A DNA stretch of 6,456 bases from Candidatus Zixiibacteriota bacterium (GCA_024230695.1 JAAERC010001023.1:1-6456), one strand, 5' to 3'; shown: positions 1 through 5,841, numbered from the stretch's first letter. A program made the numbers and translations. The notes: a model not told the origin generated them from the letters alone.

Positions 1-34
1 ATTCCGAACAACTGATTACAATCTCTTTTTTCAT
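1..34 (-). CDS. 5' end of a gene cut by the left edge; start resembles ribonuclease E/G family
   Basis: An ATG at 34..32 opens a frame that stays open to the window edge and reads MKKEIVISCSE. It lies 17 bp downstream of the fmt stop on the same strand, where a next operon gene would be expected. N-termini of the form MKKEI(V/I)I are common in ribonuclease G/E family proteins, which process rRNA and decay mRNA, so that is my best guess from memory. Eleven codons cannot prove it. No clear Shine-Dalgarno sequence precedes the ATG, and an ATG slightly upstream runs into a stop after three codons. Confidence 0.35.
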   Translation of the reverse strand, partial: MKKEIVISCSE

Positions 35-51
35 AAATACATTTTAGCCAT

Positions 52-1044
52 CTACTGGCTTTCTCCTAAAATTTCTTCCTGACGGGGCTGGTATCCTCGA
101 AGAAACTGATCCCCGCTCATTTTGGCTTTGCCTTCCGGCTGAAGCTCTAATATTTCGACTACACCTTTGGCGGTCGAAACAAATAATTTGTGTTTGTTTT
201 TGATAATCTGTCCCGGCTGTATATTCTTTCCTGTCTCAATTTCGGCAACTTTGCCGATATAAATTTTTATTAGTTTTCCGCGAAATGTTGAACGCGCGCC
301 CGGAATCGAACTTAACCCCCTGATAAAATTAACAATTTTTTCTGAATCTTGAATCCAATTAATATATGTATCTGCAGGTTGCAGTTTTGGTGCCGGTGTT
401 GCCTTAGAATTATTCTGGGTTAATAATTCATAATTGTCTGTTTCAATCAAATCTAATGTTTTTTCAATAACCGGTCCGGCTGATTCTGACATTCGTTCAT
501 ATAGCTTTTCAAATGTCTCATCCGGTTTGATAGCTATTTTTTCCTGATATATAATATTTCCGGTATCAACTTTTTTCTTTAGGAAAAATGTTGTCAATCC
601 GGTTTCAGTTTCACCATTGATTATTGCCCAATTTATTGGTGCCGCTCCACGATATTTGGGTAATAATGAGCCATGAAGATTAATTGAACCGAATTTCGGA
701 ATAGAATATAGTTTTTCCGGCAGGATTTTGAAAGCGACAACAACAAAAATATCGGCATTAAACTCTTTGATCTTGTTGATAAAGTTCTCGTCTTTAAGTG
801 ACGTTGGCGTAAGCACCGGAATCCCAAGAGTTTGCGATGCCGACTTCACCGCGGTCGGGATTAATCTTAACCCCCTGCCTGATTTTTTGTCAGGACCGGT
901 CACCACAGCCAAAATCTCATGTTTTTTGGTTTCTTTGGCTTTTTTGGCAGAACCTAGATAGCCAGAAATGCCGGAGAAACTGGAATACAAATATTCCAGT
1001 GGCCGCCGGGCAAAATCGGGCGTGCCCATAAAAACTATTTTCAT
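52..1044 (-). CDS. fmt: methionyl-tRNA formyltransferase
   Basis: Fmt transfers a formyl group from 10-formyl-tetrahydrofolate to Met-tRNAfMet in the cytoplasm, making the bacterial initiator tRNA. The 330-residue product is slightly longer than the usual 310-315. The N-terminal formyltransferase fold begins MKIVFMGTPDFA. The catalytic block INLHGSLLP carries N122 and H124, and D160 lies in KKKVDTGN, giving the Asn-His-Asp triad. The C-terminal OB-fold domain (about 225-325) has LQPEGKAKMS near its end, as in E. coli (LQPAGKKAMS). Compared with typical members, about 20 extra residues (roughly 21-41, Ser/Gly- then Lys-rich) sit between the first helix and the HEILAVVTGPD strand. The ATG start fixes the conserved N-terminus, although no good ribosome site is visible. 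It follows def by 39 bp and is probably co-transcribed with yajC and def. The family call is secure. Confidence 0.97.
   Translation of the reverse strand: MKIVFMGTPDFARRPLEYLYSSFSGISGYLGSAKKAKETKKHEILAVVTGPDKKSGRGLRLIPTAVKSASQTLGIPVLTPTSLKDENFINKIKEFNADIFVVVAFKILPEKLYSIPKFGSINLHGSLLPKYRGAAPINWAIINGETETGLTTFFLKKKVDTGNIIYQEKIAIKPDETFEKLYERMSESAGPVIEKTLDLIETDNYELLTQNNSKATPAPKLQPADTYINWIQDSEKIVNFIRGLSSIPGARSTFRGKLIKIYIGKVAEIETGKNIQPGQIIKNKHKLFVSTAKGVVEILELQPEGKAKMSGDQFLRGYQPRQEEILGESQ
979..1000. repeat. 9-bp perfect inverted repeat inside the 5' end of fmt
   Basis: ACTGGAATA (979-987) and TATTCCAGT (992-1000) are exact reverse complements separated by a 4-nt loop. They lie within fmt codons 15-22, immediately before the unusual inserted segment of the protein. 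In mRNA this would form a short stable hairpin near the start of translation. It may be coincidental, or part of a small element that expanded this region. No T-tract follows, so it is not a terminator. Confidence 0.5.
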
Positions 1045-1083
1045 TTGTTTGTCGTTCGTGGCTGGAAAATCGTCGCCGCTTAT

Positions 1084-1590
1084 TTATGAAGCGACATTCA
1101 GTTTTTTCAGCTTGCCCTTCAAAAGGGCACGGGAGATAGTCGAGAGATAATCAATAAAAAGCTTTCCTTCAAGGTGGTCAAATTCGTGGAGTATTGCCCG
1201 GGCCATCATACCCGACGCCTCCATCTCAAATAAATTTCCTTCCAAATCGGTTGCTCTTACCTTTATTATTTCCGGTCGGGTTATCTTCTGATAGATCCCC
1301 GGAAAAGATAAGCAACCTTCTTCTAATACCACCTCACCTGTTGATTCAAGAATTTCGGGATTAATAAACACCCGTAACGACTCGGCCAAATCAATTGCCG
1401 ACAAATCGGCGATAAATATCCGCTTGCTGACCCCCACCTGGGGAGCAGCCAGACCAAGCCCATTGGCATCCTGAAGAGTGGCGATCATATTGGCCACTAA
1501 ATCTTTTGTTTCCCGGTTAATTTCTTTAACCGGTTCAGCTTTCTCCCGTAATACCGGGTCGCCGTATATGACGATCGGTTTTACTGCCAC
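1084..1590 (-). CDS. def: peptide deformylase
   Basis: This Fe/Zn metallohydrolase removes the N-formyl group from nascent proteins and so undoes the modification begun by Fmt. The 168-residue length is normal. All three signature motifs are present: motif 1 GLGLAAPQVG (44-53, with Q51), motif 2 EGCLSFPG (91-98, metal ligand C93) and motif 3 HEFDHLEG (135-142, metal ligands H135 and H139, catalytic E136). The start is GTG, chosen because GGAG lies 5 nt upstream and the N-terminus MAVKPIVIYGDPVLR matches the family. The motif 3 residue after HE is Phe where Ile or Leu is commoner, which is a tolerated change. It sits 15 bp downstream of yajC and 39 bp upstream of fmt, so a shared transcript is likely. 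Def next to fmt is a very common bacterial arrangement. Confidence 0.97.
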   Translation of the reverse strand: MAVKPIVIYGDPVLREKAEPVKEINRETKDLVANMIATLQDANGLGLAAPQVGVSKRIFIADLSAIDLAESLRVFINPEILESTGEVVLEEGCLSFPGIYQKITRPEIIKVRATDLEGNLFEMEASGMMARAILHEFDHLEGKLFIDYLSTISRALLKGKLKKLNVAS

Positions 1591-1595
1591 GAAAA

Positions 1596-1599
1596 CTCC
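1596..1599 (-). promoter_or_regulatory. Shine-Dalgarno deciding the def GTG start
   Basis: The minus strand reads GGAG followed by 5 nt (TTTTC) and then GTG. This supports the non-ATG start of def inside the 15-bp gap after yajC. Confidence 0.6.
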
Positions 1600-1605
1600 G
1601 TTAAA

Positions 1606-1926
1606 TTATGAGTCCACTTTTCCCGCTATAGAGGACTTCAAAAATTCTACTTTAATTTCATCGGTAATTTTTACGACGACTTTGTTTTTCTCATCATCAA
1701 TTGCGAAAACCGTTCCAAACATACCGCTGTTAGTCACTATCTTGTCGCCTCGTTTTAATTCCGTGAGCAATTTTTCATGCTCTTTCTGTCTCTTGCGCTG
1801 GGGTCTGATAAGTAGTAAATACATTATCAGGAAAAGCGGGATTAACATACCCCAGGTGGCCAAAAATCCGCCGCCGCCCTGGGCGCCTTCGGGATTGGTC
1901 ATGAAAAACAATAAGAGAGAATTCAA
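1606..1926 (-). CDS. yajC: YajC family preprotein translocase accessory subunit
   Basis: YajC is a small single-span inner-membrane protein that associates with SecDF and the SecYEG translocon. The 106-residue length is typical. A Gly-rich N-terminus (12-20) precedes one transmembrane helix (about 22-40), which ends in the hallmark RPQRKRQKEHEKLL. The cytoplasmic domain follows with GDKIVTNSGMFGTV (60-73) and a terminal KVEFLKSSIAGKV. The start is TTG, chosen because a strong AGGAGGA lies 5 nt upstream of it. The internal ATG at codon 9 has no Shine-Dalgarno sequence and would also give a plausible, shorter protein. It is the first gene of the yajC-def-fmt run and follows a recognisable promoter. 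The frequent upstream neighbour tgt is absent here, because the RM operon lies on that side. Confidence 0.95.
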   Translation of the reverse strand: MNSLLLFFMTNPEGAQGGGGFLATWGMLIPLFLIMYLLLIRPQRKRQKEHEKLLTELKRGDKIVTNSGMFGTVFAIDDEKNKVVVKITDEIKVEFLKSSIAGKVDS

Positions 1927-1930
1927 GCTC

Positions 1931-1937
1931 TCCTCCT
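1931..1937 (-). promoter_or_regulatory. strong Shine-Dalgarno deciding the yajC TTG start
   Basis: The minus strand reads AGGAGGA just upstream of TTG at 1926..1924. This near-perfect anti-16S match favours TTG over the in-frame ATG at 1902..1900, which is preceded only by pyrimidine/AT-rich sequence. Confidence 0.75.
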
Positions 1938-1995
1938 ATGGTTGTGTATCGACACTCTGCTCAATTTCTGAACAGCAAATTTTTATTAACGCGCC

Positions 1996-2024
1996 AATAT
2001 AGCTAATCGGCGTATTTGTCACAA
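1996..2024 (-). promoter_or_regulatory. candidate sigma70-type promoter for yajC-def-fmt
   Basis: On the minus strand TTGTGA (-35, 2024..2019) is followed by a 17-bp spacer and TATATT (-10, 2001..1996). It would give a leader of roughly 60-70 nt before the yajC Shine-Dalgarno sequence. Spacing is ideal and each hexamer has four or five consensus positions. The assignment is from pattern alone, so moderate confidence. Confidence 0.45.
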
Positions 2025-2144
2025 GTCTTTTTGTCCCTTTTGTTTCATTAAAGATATAACATTATTTATGGCATAAAGTTCCGGGAAGGGTGGGGAAATG
2101 AAATACTTCACTCAAGCATCACTCGAAAACGGGAATCTCTAATT

Positions 2145-2549
2145 TTAATTAAGAAAATTGTCTATTTGGCTTCGACATTCTTCAATATTTCTTGTTTTGC
2201 ATTCCCATATTACCAATGGAGTCCATCCTAGTTTCTTCAATTCTGCTATATTTCTACGGTCTCGCAAAACATTTGATTTTCGTTTTTTTTGCCAAAAATT
2301 GGTATTTGTTTTTGGTACTACTTTGCCATATCGGCAATTATGCACATGCCAATAACAACCATGTACAAATATTATCTTTTTTTTTCTGGTGAACACAAGA
2401 TCAGGTTTTCCAGGCAAGTCCTTTCTATGCAATCTATATCTATAACCCAAAGAGTGAACAAACCTTCTGACTATCATCTCAGGTTTTGTATCTTTTGATT
2501 TTATCGCTGACATGTTTCTGTGTCTTTGCTTTTTAGAATGCACGTCCAT
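2145..2549 (-). CDS. vsr: very short patch repair (Vsr) mismatch endonuclease
   Basis: Vsr nicks DNA 5' of the T in T:G mismatches created when 5-methylcytosine deaminates, starting short-patch repair back to C:G. The 134 residues match the usual length. Visible features are NMSAIKSKDTKPE (12-24; the Met corresponds to the DNA-intercalating Met of E. coli Vsr), the catalytic metal ligand D50 in GKPDLVF, and FVHGCYWHVHNC (61-72), which carries H63 and H68. The structural zinc ligands C65, H70 and C72 are completed by C117 in WECK. All key residues are intact; Tyr replaces the usual Phe before W67. It is the last gene of the RM operon, 7 bp after the endonuclease stop. Its Shine-Dalgarno AGGG overlaps that stop, which suggests translational coupling. 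The context fits protection of sites methylated by the neighbouring C5-methyltransferase. Confidence 0.95.
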   Translation of the reverse strand: MDVHSKKQRHRNMSAIKSKDTKPEMIVRRFVHSLGYRYRLHRKDLPGKPDLVFTRKKKIIFVHGCYWHVHNCRYGKVVPKTNTNFWQKKRKSNVLRDRRNIAELKKLGWTPLVIWECKTRNIEECRSQIDNFLN

Positions 2550-2556
2550 AATAACC

Positions 2557-3318
2557 CTATTCGATTACTCCATTCGCCCGCCATCTTGCCATTGCAGGAT
2601 CCAAATGTTGGCTAAAGAATTTTTCAAAGGAAATTGCATTTTGGATTTTTGAATAATGTTTCTTTTTTATGGAATTTGGTAATACCAAATATATTCTATT
2701 TTTTTTCATTTCTGTAAGATCACGGGGTCCAACATCTTTATCAATTGTAGCGAGAAAGAACAAAAAACCTTGTGTTCCTTCTGTAGTAATTTGTCTCCAA
2801 CGTTCACGCAGAGTTCGTTTAACTGTAAATATAATGCAATCCATTGCATTTGTTCGATAATGATCAATACTAGGAAGAAGAAAATCCGGCTGACCATTAA
2901 TTATCGCTTGAGGTGTATAAGGATACCCCAATTTATTAAATAACACTTTAATAACATGCTCAAAAGCTTTTCCCGCCCTAGGTCTTCTACCCTGAGTGAG
3001 TCCCAAAAAAAATCTATCAAGTGCCCAAAAATTATTTTCTAATAATTCAAAAAAATCATCATTTGATGCCATGTCGGGTAATTCATTACCCAGCACATTT
3101 CTAAACGCGGAAATAACTGCAGGCCGTTCAGCATCAAGATATAATTGGTATGCCTTTATTTGAACATTTTCAACCAAATCGCTAAAATTATTTTTGATCC
3201 ATTCCTTATCATTATGTCTAGTGCCTAGGACATCTGCCATTGCCTTTACGCATATATCATAGCCTTTGGGTAAAACTAACGATTCTTTTAGTGATTTAAG
3301 AACTTCTTCTTCCGTCAT
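2557..3318 (-). CDS. type II restriction endonuclease, EcoRII-C/Ecl18kI-like
   Basis: The 253-residue protein has a C-terminal PD-(D/E)XK core of the EcoRII-C type. The core starts with GRRPRAGKAFE (110-120, E120). D145 lies in GQPDFLLPS, K167 in FTVKRTL, and E180 ends the helix RERWRQITTE. The spacings D-x21-K-x12-E equal those I recall for Ecl18kI (D160, K182, E195). The residues at K+4 to K+6 are R-E-R, as in the Ecl18kI loop that reads the CC:GG part of its site. This predicts CCNGG or CCWGG cleavage before the first C. It lacks the N-terminal effector domain of the 404-residue EcoRII, so it is closer in size to PspGI and Ecl18kI. The N-terminal ~100 residues are helical-looking and unassigned. 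AGGA stands 6 nt before the ATG, and the gene follows the methyltransferase by 18 bp. Confidence 0.9.
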   Translation of the reverse strand: MTEEEVLKSLKESLVLPKGYDICVKAMADVLGTRHNDKEWIKNNFSDLVENVQIKAYQLYLDAERPAVISAFRNVLGNELPDMASNDDFFELLENNFWALDRFFLGLTQGRRPRAGKAFEHVIKVLFNKLGYPYTPQAIINGQPDFLLPSIDHYRTNAMDCIIFTVKRTLRERWRQITTEGTQGFLFFLATIDKDVGPRDLTEMKKNRIYLVLPNSIKKKHYSKIQNAISFEKFFSQHLDPAMARWRANGVIE

Positions 3319-3336
3319 ATAAATTCCTGATTAGCG

Positions 3337-4515
3337 TTATTTTCGATTTTTTATTAAACAACCATTTCCATTATTAATAATATGCCATCTCATTACTTTT
3401 TCAATTTGTCGACCAACAGCTTCAACCACATAGGGGACGATTGCATTTCCAAACTGCCGATATGCCTGAGTATCAGAAACGACAATGGCCAAATCATCTG
3501 GGAAACCCATAAGCCTTGCGGCCTCTCTAGGTGTTAGTCGACGAGGGTTAGTATTTTTACCCTGATTAATTAAAATCTCTGAACCATCCTTAAAATATCT
3601 AGCACTCAAAGTACGAGTTATTCCATCCAGATTAGCAATACCATAACCAAAACCATTTCCTTTCTTTCGATGACGCTCTGCATAGTTTTGTAGATACTTC
3701 CAAAGATGATCACTAAGAGTATATTTCTTTTCAGGTTTACTCTCTAGAATTGTTTTTAATACTGGAGGAGTAATTAAAGGTTCTAATGGAAACTCAAATG
3801 GTGGATTATTGCCAAATACATTTCGATCAAACCCAACCAGAATAATCCTCTCTCTATGTTGAGGTACATAAGCAGAGGCATCAATCACTTTATCAAAGAT
3901 TCTATAATTGAGTCCATCAAGAATTGATTTGATTACGTGCCATGTCTTGCCCTTATCGTGAGAGGTAAGATTTTTGACATTTTCCAAAATAAATATAGGG
4001 GGGCGCTTTTTCTCAATTATTGTAGCCAAGTTAAAAAATAGAGTGCCTTGTGTTTGATCCTTAAATCCATGGTCGAGCCCAAGACTCTTTTTTTTGGAAA
4101 CGCCAGCAATAGAAAATGGCTGACAAGGAAAACCTGCCGTAAGAATATCATGGTCCGGTATCTTTGAGGGATCAACTTTGGTTATGTCGCCTTCAGGAGT
4201 ATCACCAAACCAAGCCTCATATGTCCTCTGGGCATGTTTATCCCATTCGTTTGAGTATGCACATTTTCCACCTATTCGCTCCAATCCAATGCGAAATCCT
4301 CCTATGCCTGCAAATAATTCAATGAACTTAAATGGAATTGGTTTGATGCCATTTTCAGTATTATCCTTAAATAAGGACAATTGTTGCTTCTTGGATGTGT
4401 TTTTTAGAACATCTATTAAGATTTCCTGTTGAGATACCGGCCTTATTTTTTGCACCTTATCAATCCTACGCCGCACCTGTTGAGGAATATTTCTTATTAA
4501 AATCTGTTTTATCAT
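3337..4515 (-). CDS. Dcm/M.SsoII-type DNA cytosine-5 methyltransferase with N-terminal RHH-like extension
   Basis: This 392-residue enzyme methylates cytosine at C5 using S-adenosylmethionine and protects host DNA from the adjacent endonuclease. Motifs run in standard order: I FIELFAGIGGFR (64-75), IV GFPCQPFS (128-135, catalytic C131), VI ENVKNL (178-183), VIII QHRERIILVGF (219-229), IX RRLTPREAARLMGFP (325-339) and X QFGNAIVPY (354-362). The target-recognition region contains GNGFGYGI and TRTLSARYFKDGSEILI, nearly as in E. coli Dcm, so CCWGG or CCNGG is predicted. Residues 1-38 (ILIRNIP.QVRRRIDK...PVSQQEILIDVL) have the strand-helix-turn-helix pattern of ribbon-helix-helix DNA-binding domains. 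A linker follows, about 40-61. M.SsoII-type enzymes also carry a regulatory N-terminus, but a helix-turn-helix one. It is first in the operon, so protection can precede cutting. The ribosome site is weak (TGAG), with the ATG about 25 nt from the predicted transcript start. Confidence 0.95.
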   Translation of the reverse strand: MIKQILIRNIPQQVRRRIDKVQKIRPVSQQEILIDVLKNTSKKQQLSLFKDNTENGIKPIPFKFIELFAGIGGFRIGLERIGGKCAYSNEWDKHAQRTYEAWFGDTPEGDITKVDPSKIPDHDILTAGFPCQPFSIAGVSKKKSLGLDHGFKDQTQGTLFFNLATIIEKKRPPIFILENVKNLTSHDKGKTWHVIKSILDGLNYRIFDKVIDASAYVPQHRERIILVGFDRNVFGNNPPFEFPLEPLITPPVLKTILESKPEKKYTLSDHLWKYLQNYAERHRKKGNGFGYGIANLDGITRTLSARYFKDGSEILINQGKNTNPRRLTPREAARLMGFPDDLAIVVSDTQAYRQFGNAIVPYVVEAVGRQIEKVMRWHIINNGNGCLIKNRK

Positions 4516-4538
4516 TTTTTTCTCATTTACATTTTCTT

Positions 4539-4581
4539 ATCACTTATGATATCACATTCCCCAAGTATATGTCAATCACAT
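4539..4581 (-). promoter_or_regulatory. candidate operator: iterated GTGAT motifs over the RM promoter
   Basis: GTGAT (minus strand) occurs at 4579..4575, 4555..4551 and 4543..4539, so starts are 24 and 12 bp apart. The copies abut the -35, overlap the -10 and cover the expected transcript start. The middle copy is part of the palindrome TGATATCA (4547-4554). TATCA-CTTA-TGATA (4538-4551) is a further inverted pair. Short repeated half-sites at fixed spacing are typical of ribbon-helix-helix repressor operators. The likely binder is the N-terminal extension of the methyltransferase encoded just downstream. The repeats are seen; their function is inferred. Confidence 0.45.
4546..4575 (-). promoter_or_regulatory. 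strong sigma70-type promoter for the RM operon
   Basis: On the minus strand a perfect TTGACA (-35, 4575..4570) is followed by 18 bp and TATCAT (-10, 4551..4546; five of six consensus bases). TG lies one base upstream of the -10, making it an extended -10. The expected transcript start is near 4539, about 25 nt before the methyltransferase ATG. It is the best promoter match in the window. Confidence 0.7.
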
Positions 4582-4597
4582 AATATAAATTTATATT
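4582..4597. repeat. 16-bp perfect AT-only palindrome upstream of the RM -35
   Basis: AATATAAATTTATATT is exactly self-complementary and lies about 43 to 58 bp upstream of the predicted transcript start, the normal location of an UP element bound by the RNA polymerase alpha subunit. It could equally be a protein-binding palindrome. Being all A/T, a palindrome of this length is only moderately unlikely by chance. Confidence 0.5.
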
Positions 4598-4612
4598 CCA
4601 CCTGTTGGGTGG
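4598..4612. repeat. small GC-rich inverted repeat next to the AT palindrome
   Basis: CCACC (4598-4602) and GGTGG (4608-4612) form a 5-bp stem with a TGTTG loop, followed on the plus strand by GTTTATT. This resembles a weak terminator, but no gene converges on it from the left on the plus strand, so its role is unclear. Confidence 0.25.
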
Positions 4613-4823
4613 GTTTATTCTTGCGCCTATGAGAAATACAAATTCACAACACTTTCCCAGTTAATCCTACCTCTTTCCCAATATTGGACGTTGTAGATAT
4701 AGGGAGACTAATATCAGTTGGCAAAAAGACATATAGATGACGCATCAGAATCAACATCGAGTTGATAGCAAAATCTCAAAAGTGAAGGAACGAACCCATT
4801 CCGCTGTAAGTTTCAGAAGGTGA

Positions 4824-4858
4824 ATAGATTACAGGGATTTTATAGATTATGCAGGATT
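4824..4858. repeat. imperfect direct repeat, 16-17 bp
   Basis: ATAGATTACAGGGATT (4824-4839) and ATAGATTATGCAGGATT (4842-4858) are near-copies separated by 2 bp. They resemble the GATTAACAGGATT-like short tandem repeats seen in intergenic DNA of many environmental bacteria (from memory). No function is evident. Confidence 0.45.
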
Positions 4859-4872
4859 CCCCCAGAAAGAGT

Positions 4873-4893
4873 TTCTGACAGCAGATTCTGACA
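4873..4893. repeat. 8-bp direct repeat TTCTGACA, 13 bp apart
   Basis: TTCTGACA occurs at 4873-4880 and 4886-4893, each preceded by AG and one variable base. It lies just upstream of the weak promoter for the exported-protein genes, so it could be a regulator site; it could also be chance. Confidence 0.3.
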
Positions 4894-4894
4894 A

Positions 4895-4924
4895 TTACCT
4901 TTGCATAAAGCGAGGTATTATACT
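4895..4924 (+). promoter_or_regulatory. weak candidate promoter for the exported-protein pair
   Basis: TATACT (4919-4924) is a good -10 hexamer. With an 18-bp spacer the -35 would be TTACCT (4895-4900), which matches only half of the consensus, so an activator may be needed if this is real. Confidence 0.25.
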
Positions 4925-4973
4925 AAATTAACATTAATTATATCAGCTTTTTCAAGAACCGGTCAACGAATCT

Positions 4974-4980
4974 GGGAGGA
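4974..4980 (+). promoter_or_regulatory. Shine-Dalgarno deciding the TTG start at 4989
   Basis: GGGAGGA lies 8 nt upstream of TTG at 4989. The next in-frame ATG (codon 12) has no such site and would remove the positively charged N-region of the signal peptide. Confidence 0.6.
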
Positions 4981-4988
4981 TAATTGGT

Positions 4989-5804
4989 TTGAGCATTTTC
5001 AATAATCAAATTAGATATAATATGATATTTGTATTAATTGTTATTTTATTTTGTTCGACACAATCAATTGCAAATGAATCAAATTCGAATAAGTTATCTA
5101 TAAACAGTCGGCTTCATGACAACTCATCATTAATTTTGTCTTATCCGATTACCTTAGCCAAGACAGATGAGATAAGTCAGGATAATTTTGGATTAAATAA
5201 ACCGCTGGCTGAAGATTATTTAAAATCAATATCGAATCATGGCAAAAAAACCCGGATTCAGCAGGGCATATCTGAAATCATAAACGGCGTTATATATTTA
5301 GGATTTGGAATATCTTATAACGCAAAAACTGATGATAAATATAGCCCTATAACAGCCGCTTTTGTAAGTGTCGGAGTGTTATTTACAATAAACGGTATAC
5401 ACAGATTAACTAATTATGGTCCAGAAGAAAATGAATATTCGCGAATTAATTCAATATCAGATTTTGAGATATGTCAAGAAGAAGCCACAGAGTCAATAAA
5501 CCATTTCGCCGCAATGGGGCGAAAAAAAAGAACTAGTGGGGCGACAATCGACTTTTTATTTACTGTATTCTATATTTTAGGACAACCTATTGAAGATGCG
5601 GATGGAAATGAAGAGAAGCTGATAAATATAGGATTAGGTGCGATTCATTTCTTATCAGGTATTATCAGATTAGGCACTCAATCACATGCCGAAAAAACTT
5701 TAGAACAATATAAAAGAGATATGGAATCTGACAATTCTCTCAAAGTACAAATAAGATCTAATTATTCAAACGAATTGCAACTTGTATTATTTAAGCAATT
5801 TTGA
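4989..5804 (+). CDS. exported protein of unknown function with an internally repeated two-helix unit
   Basis: I do not recognise this 271-residue protein. Residues 1-28 form a signal peptide: R9 in the N-region, hydrophobic core MIFVLIVILF, likely cleavage after SIA (28). A segment with LSINSRL.DNSSLILS (36-51) follows and is nearly shared with the next gene. The rest contains two similar units, about 86-152 and 179-243. Each starts with a basic run (KKTR, KKRT), has two hydrophobic stretches (about 94-110 and 120-137; 185-199 and 211-228) split by an acidic loop, then a Gly and an acidic/Tyr end (EYSRI, EQYKR). The C-terminus ends in alternating hydrophobics and a final Phe. The start is TTG, supported by a Shine-Dalgarno sequence. 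The gene diverges from the RM operon and is probably co-transcribed with the next gene, 37 bp on. Likely location is the envelope; whether the hydrophobic stretches span a membrane is uncertain. Confidence 0.75.
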   Translation: MSIFNNQIRYNMIFVLIVILFCSTQSIANESNSNKLSINSRLHDNSSLILSYPITLAKTDEISQDNFGLNKPLAEDYLKSISNHGKKTRIQQGISEIINGVIYLGFGISYNAKTDDKYSPITAAFVSVGVLFTINGIHRLTNYGPEENEYSRINSISDFEICQEEATESINHFAAMGRKKRTSGATIDFLFTVFYILGQPIEDADGNEEKLINIGLGAIHFLSGIIRLGTQSHAEKTLEQYKRDMESDNSLKVQIRSNYSNELQLVLFKQF

Positions 5805-5841
5805 TAAATGAAAACAGGATTAGTATAGAAGGTTGATTTAA

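Larger units (their letters stand above)
4516..4988. other. 473-bp spacer without a supportable gene
   Basis: This is the longest gene-free stretch. The left end holds the RM promoter and operator-like repeats. Further right are a 10-bp palindrome CCAATATTGG (4678-4687), a small inverted repeat ATCAAC/GTTGAT with a 5-nt loop (4750-4766), two pairs of short direct repeats (4824-4858 and 4873-4893) and a weak promoter plus Shine-Dalgarno sequence for the plus-strand gene at 4989. No integrase or transposase remnant and no tRNA was recognised. The middle part (about 4620-4820) shows no clear coding signal. Confidence 0.6.

Noticed and set aside
311..877. 12-bp repeat CTTAACCCCCTG at 311-322 and 866-877 within fmt
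   Set aside because: Both copies encode an Arg-Gly-Leu stretch in the same frame; codon coincidence explains it.
878..894. CCTGA/TCAGG inverted repeat inside fmt
   Set aside because: It is a short 5-bp stem within well-conserved coding sequence and has no sign of function.
1478..2002. Long plus-strand open frame (174 codons) opposite def and yajC
   Set aside because: It is antisense to two genes with full sets of family motifs, its product has no recognisable domain, and it has no ribosome site.
2025..2144. Search for a terminator after vsr
   Set aside because: No GC-rich stem followed by a T-run on the minus strand was found; TTAATTAA at the vsr stop is only a short AT palindrome.
4737..4823. 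28-codon plus-strand open frame in the intergenic spacer
   Set aside because: It has no Shine-Dalgarno sequence, no recognisable product and is no longer than expected by chance.
4620..4988. Mobile-element or attachment-site remnants beside the RM operon
   Set aside because: No integrase or transposase fragment, tRNA end or matching flanking direct repeat could be seen, although RM operons are often horizontally acquired.
5043..5055. Possible lipoprotein signal (cysteine 21 in the signal peptide of the first exported protein)
   Set aside because: The residue before Cys is Phe, which does not fit a lipobox, and the paralogue has Ser at the equivalent place.
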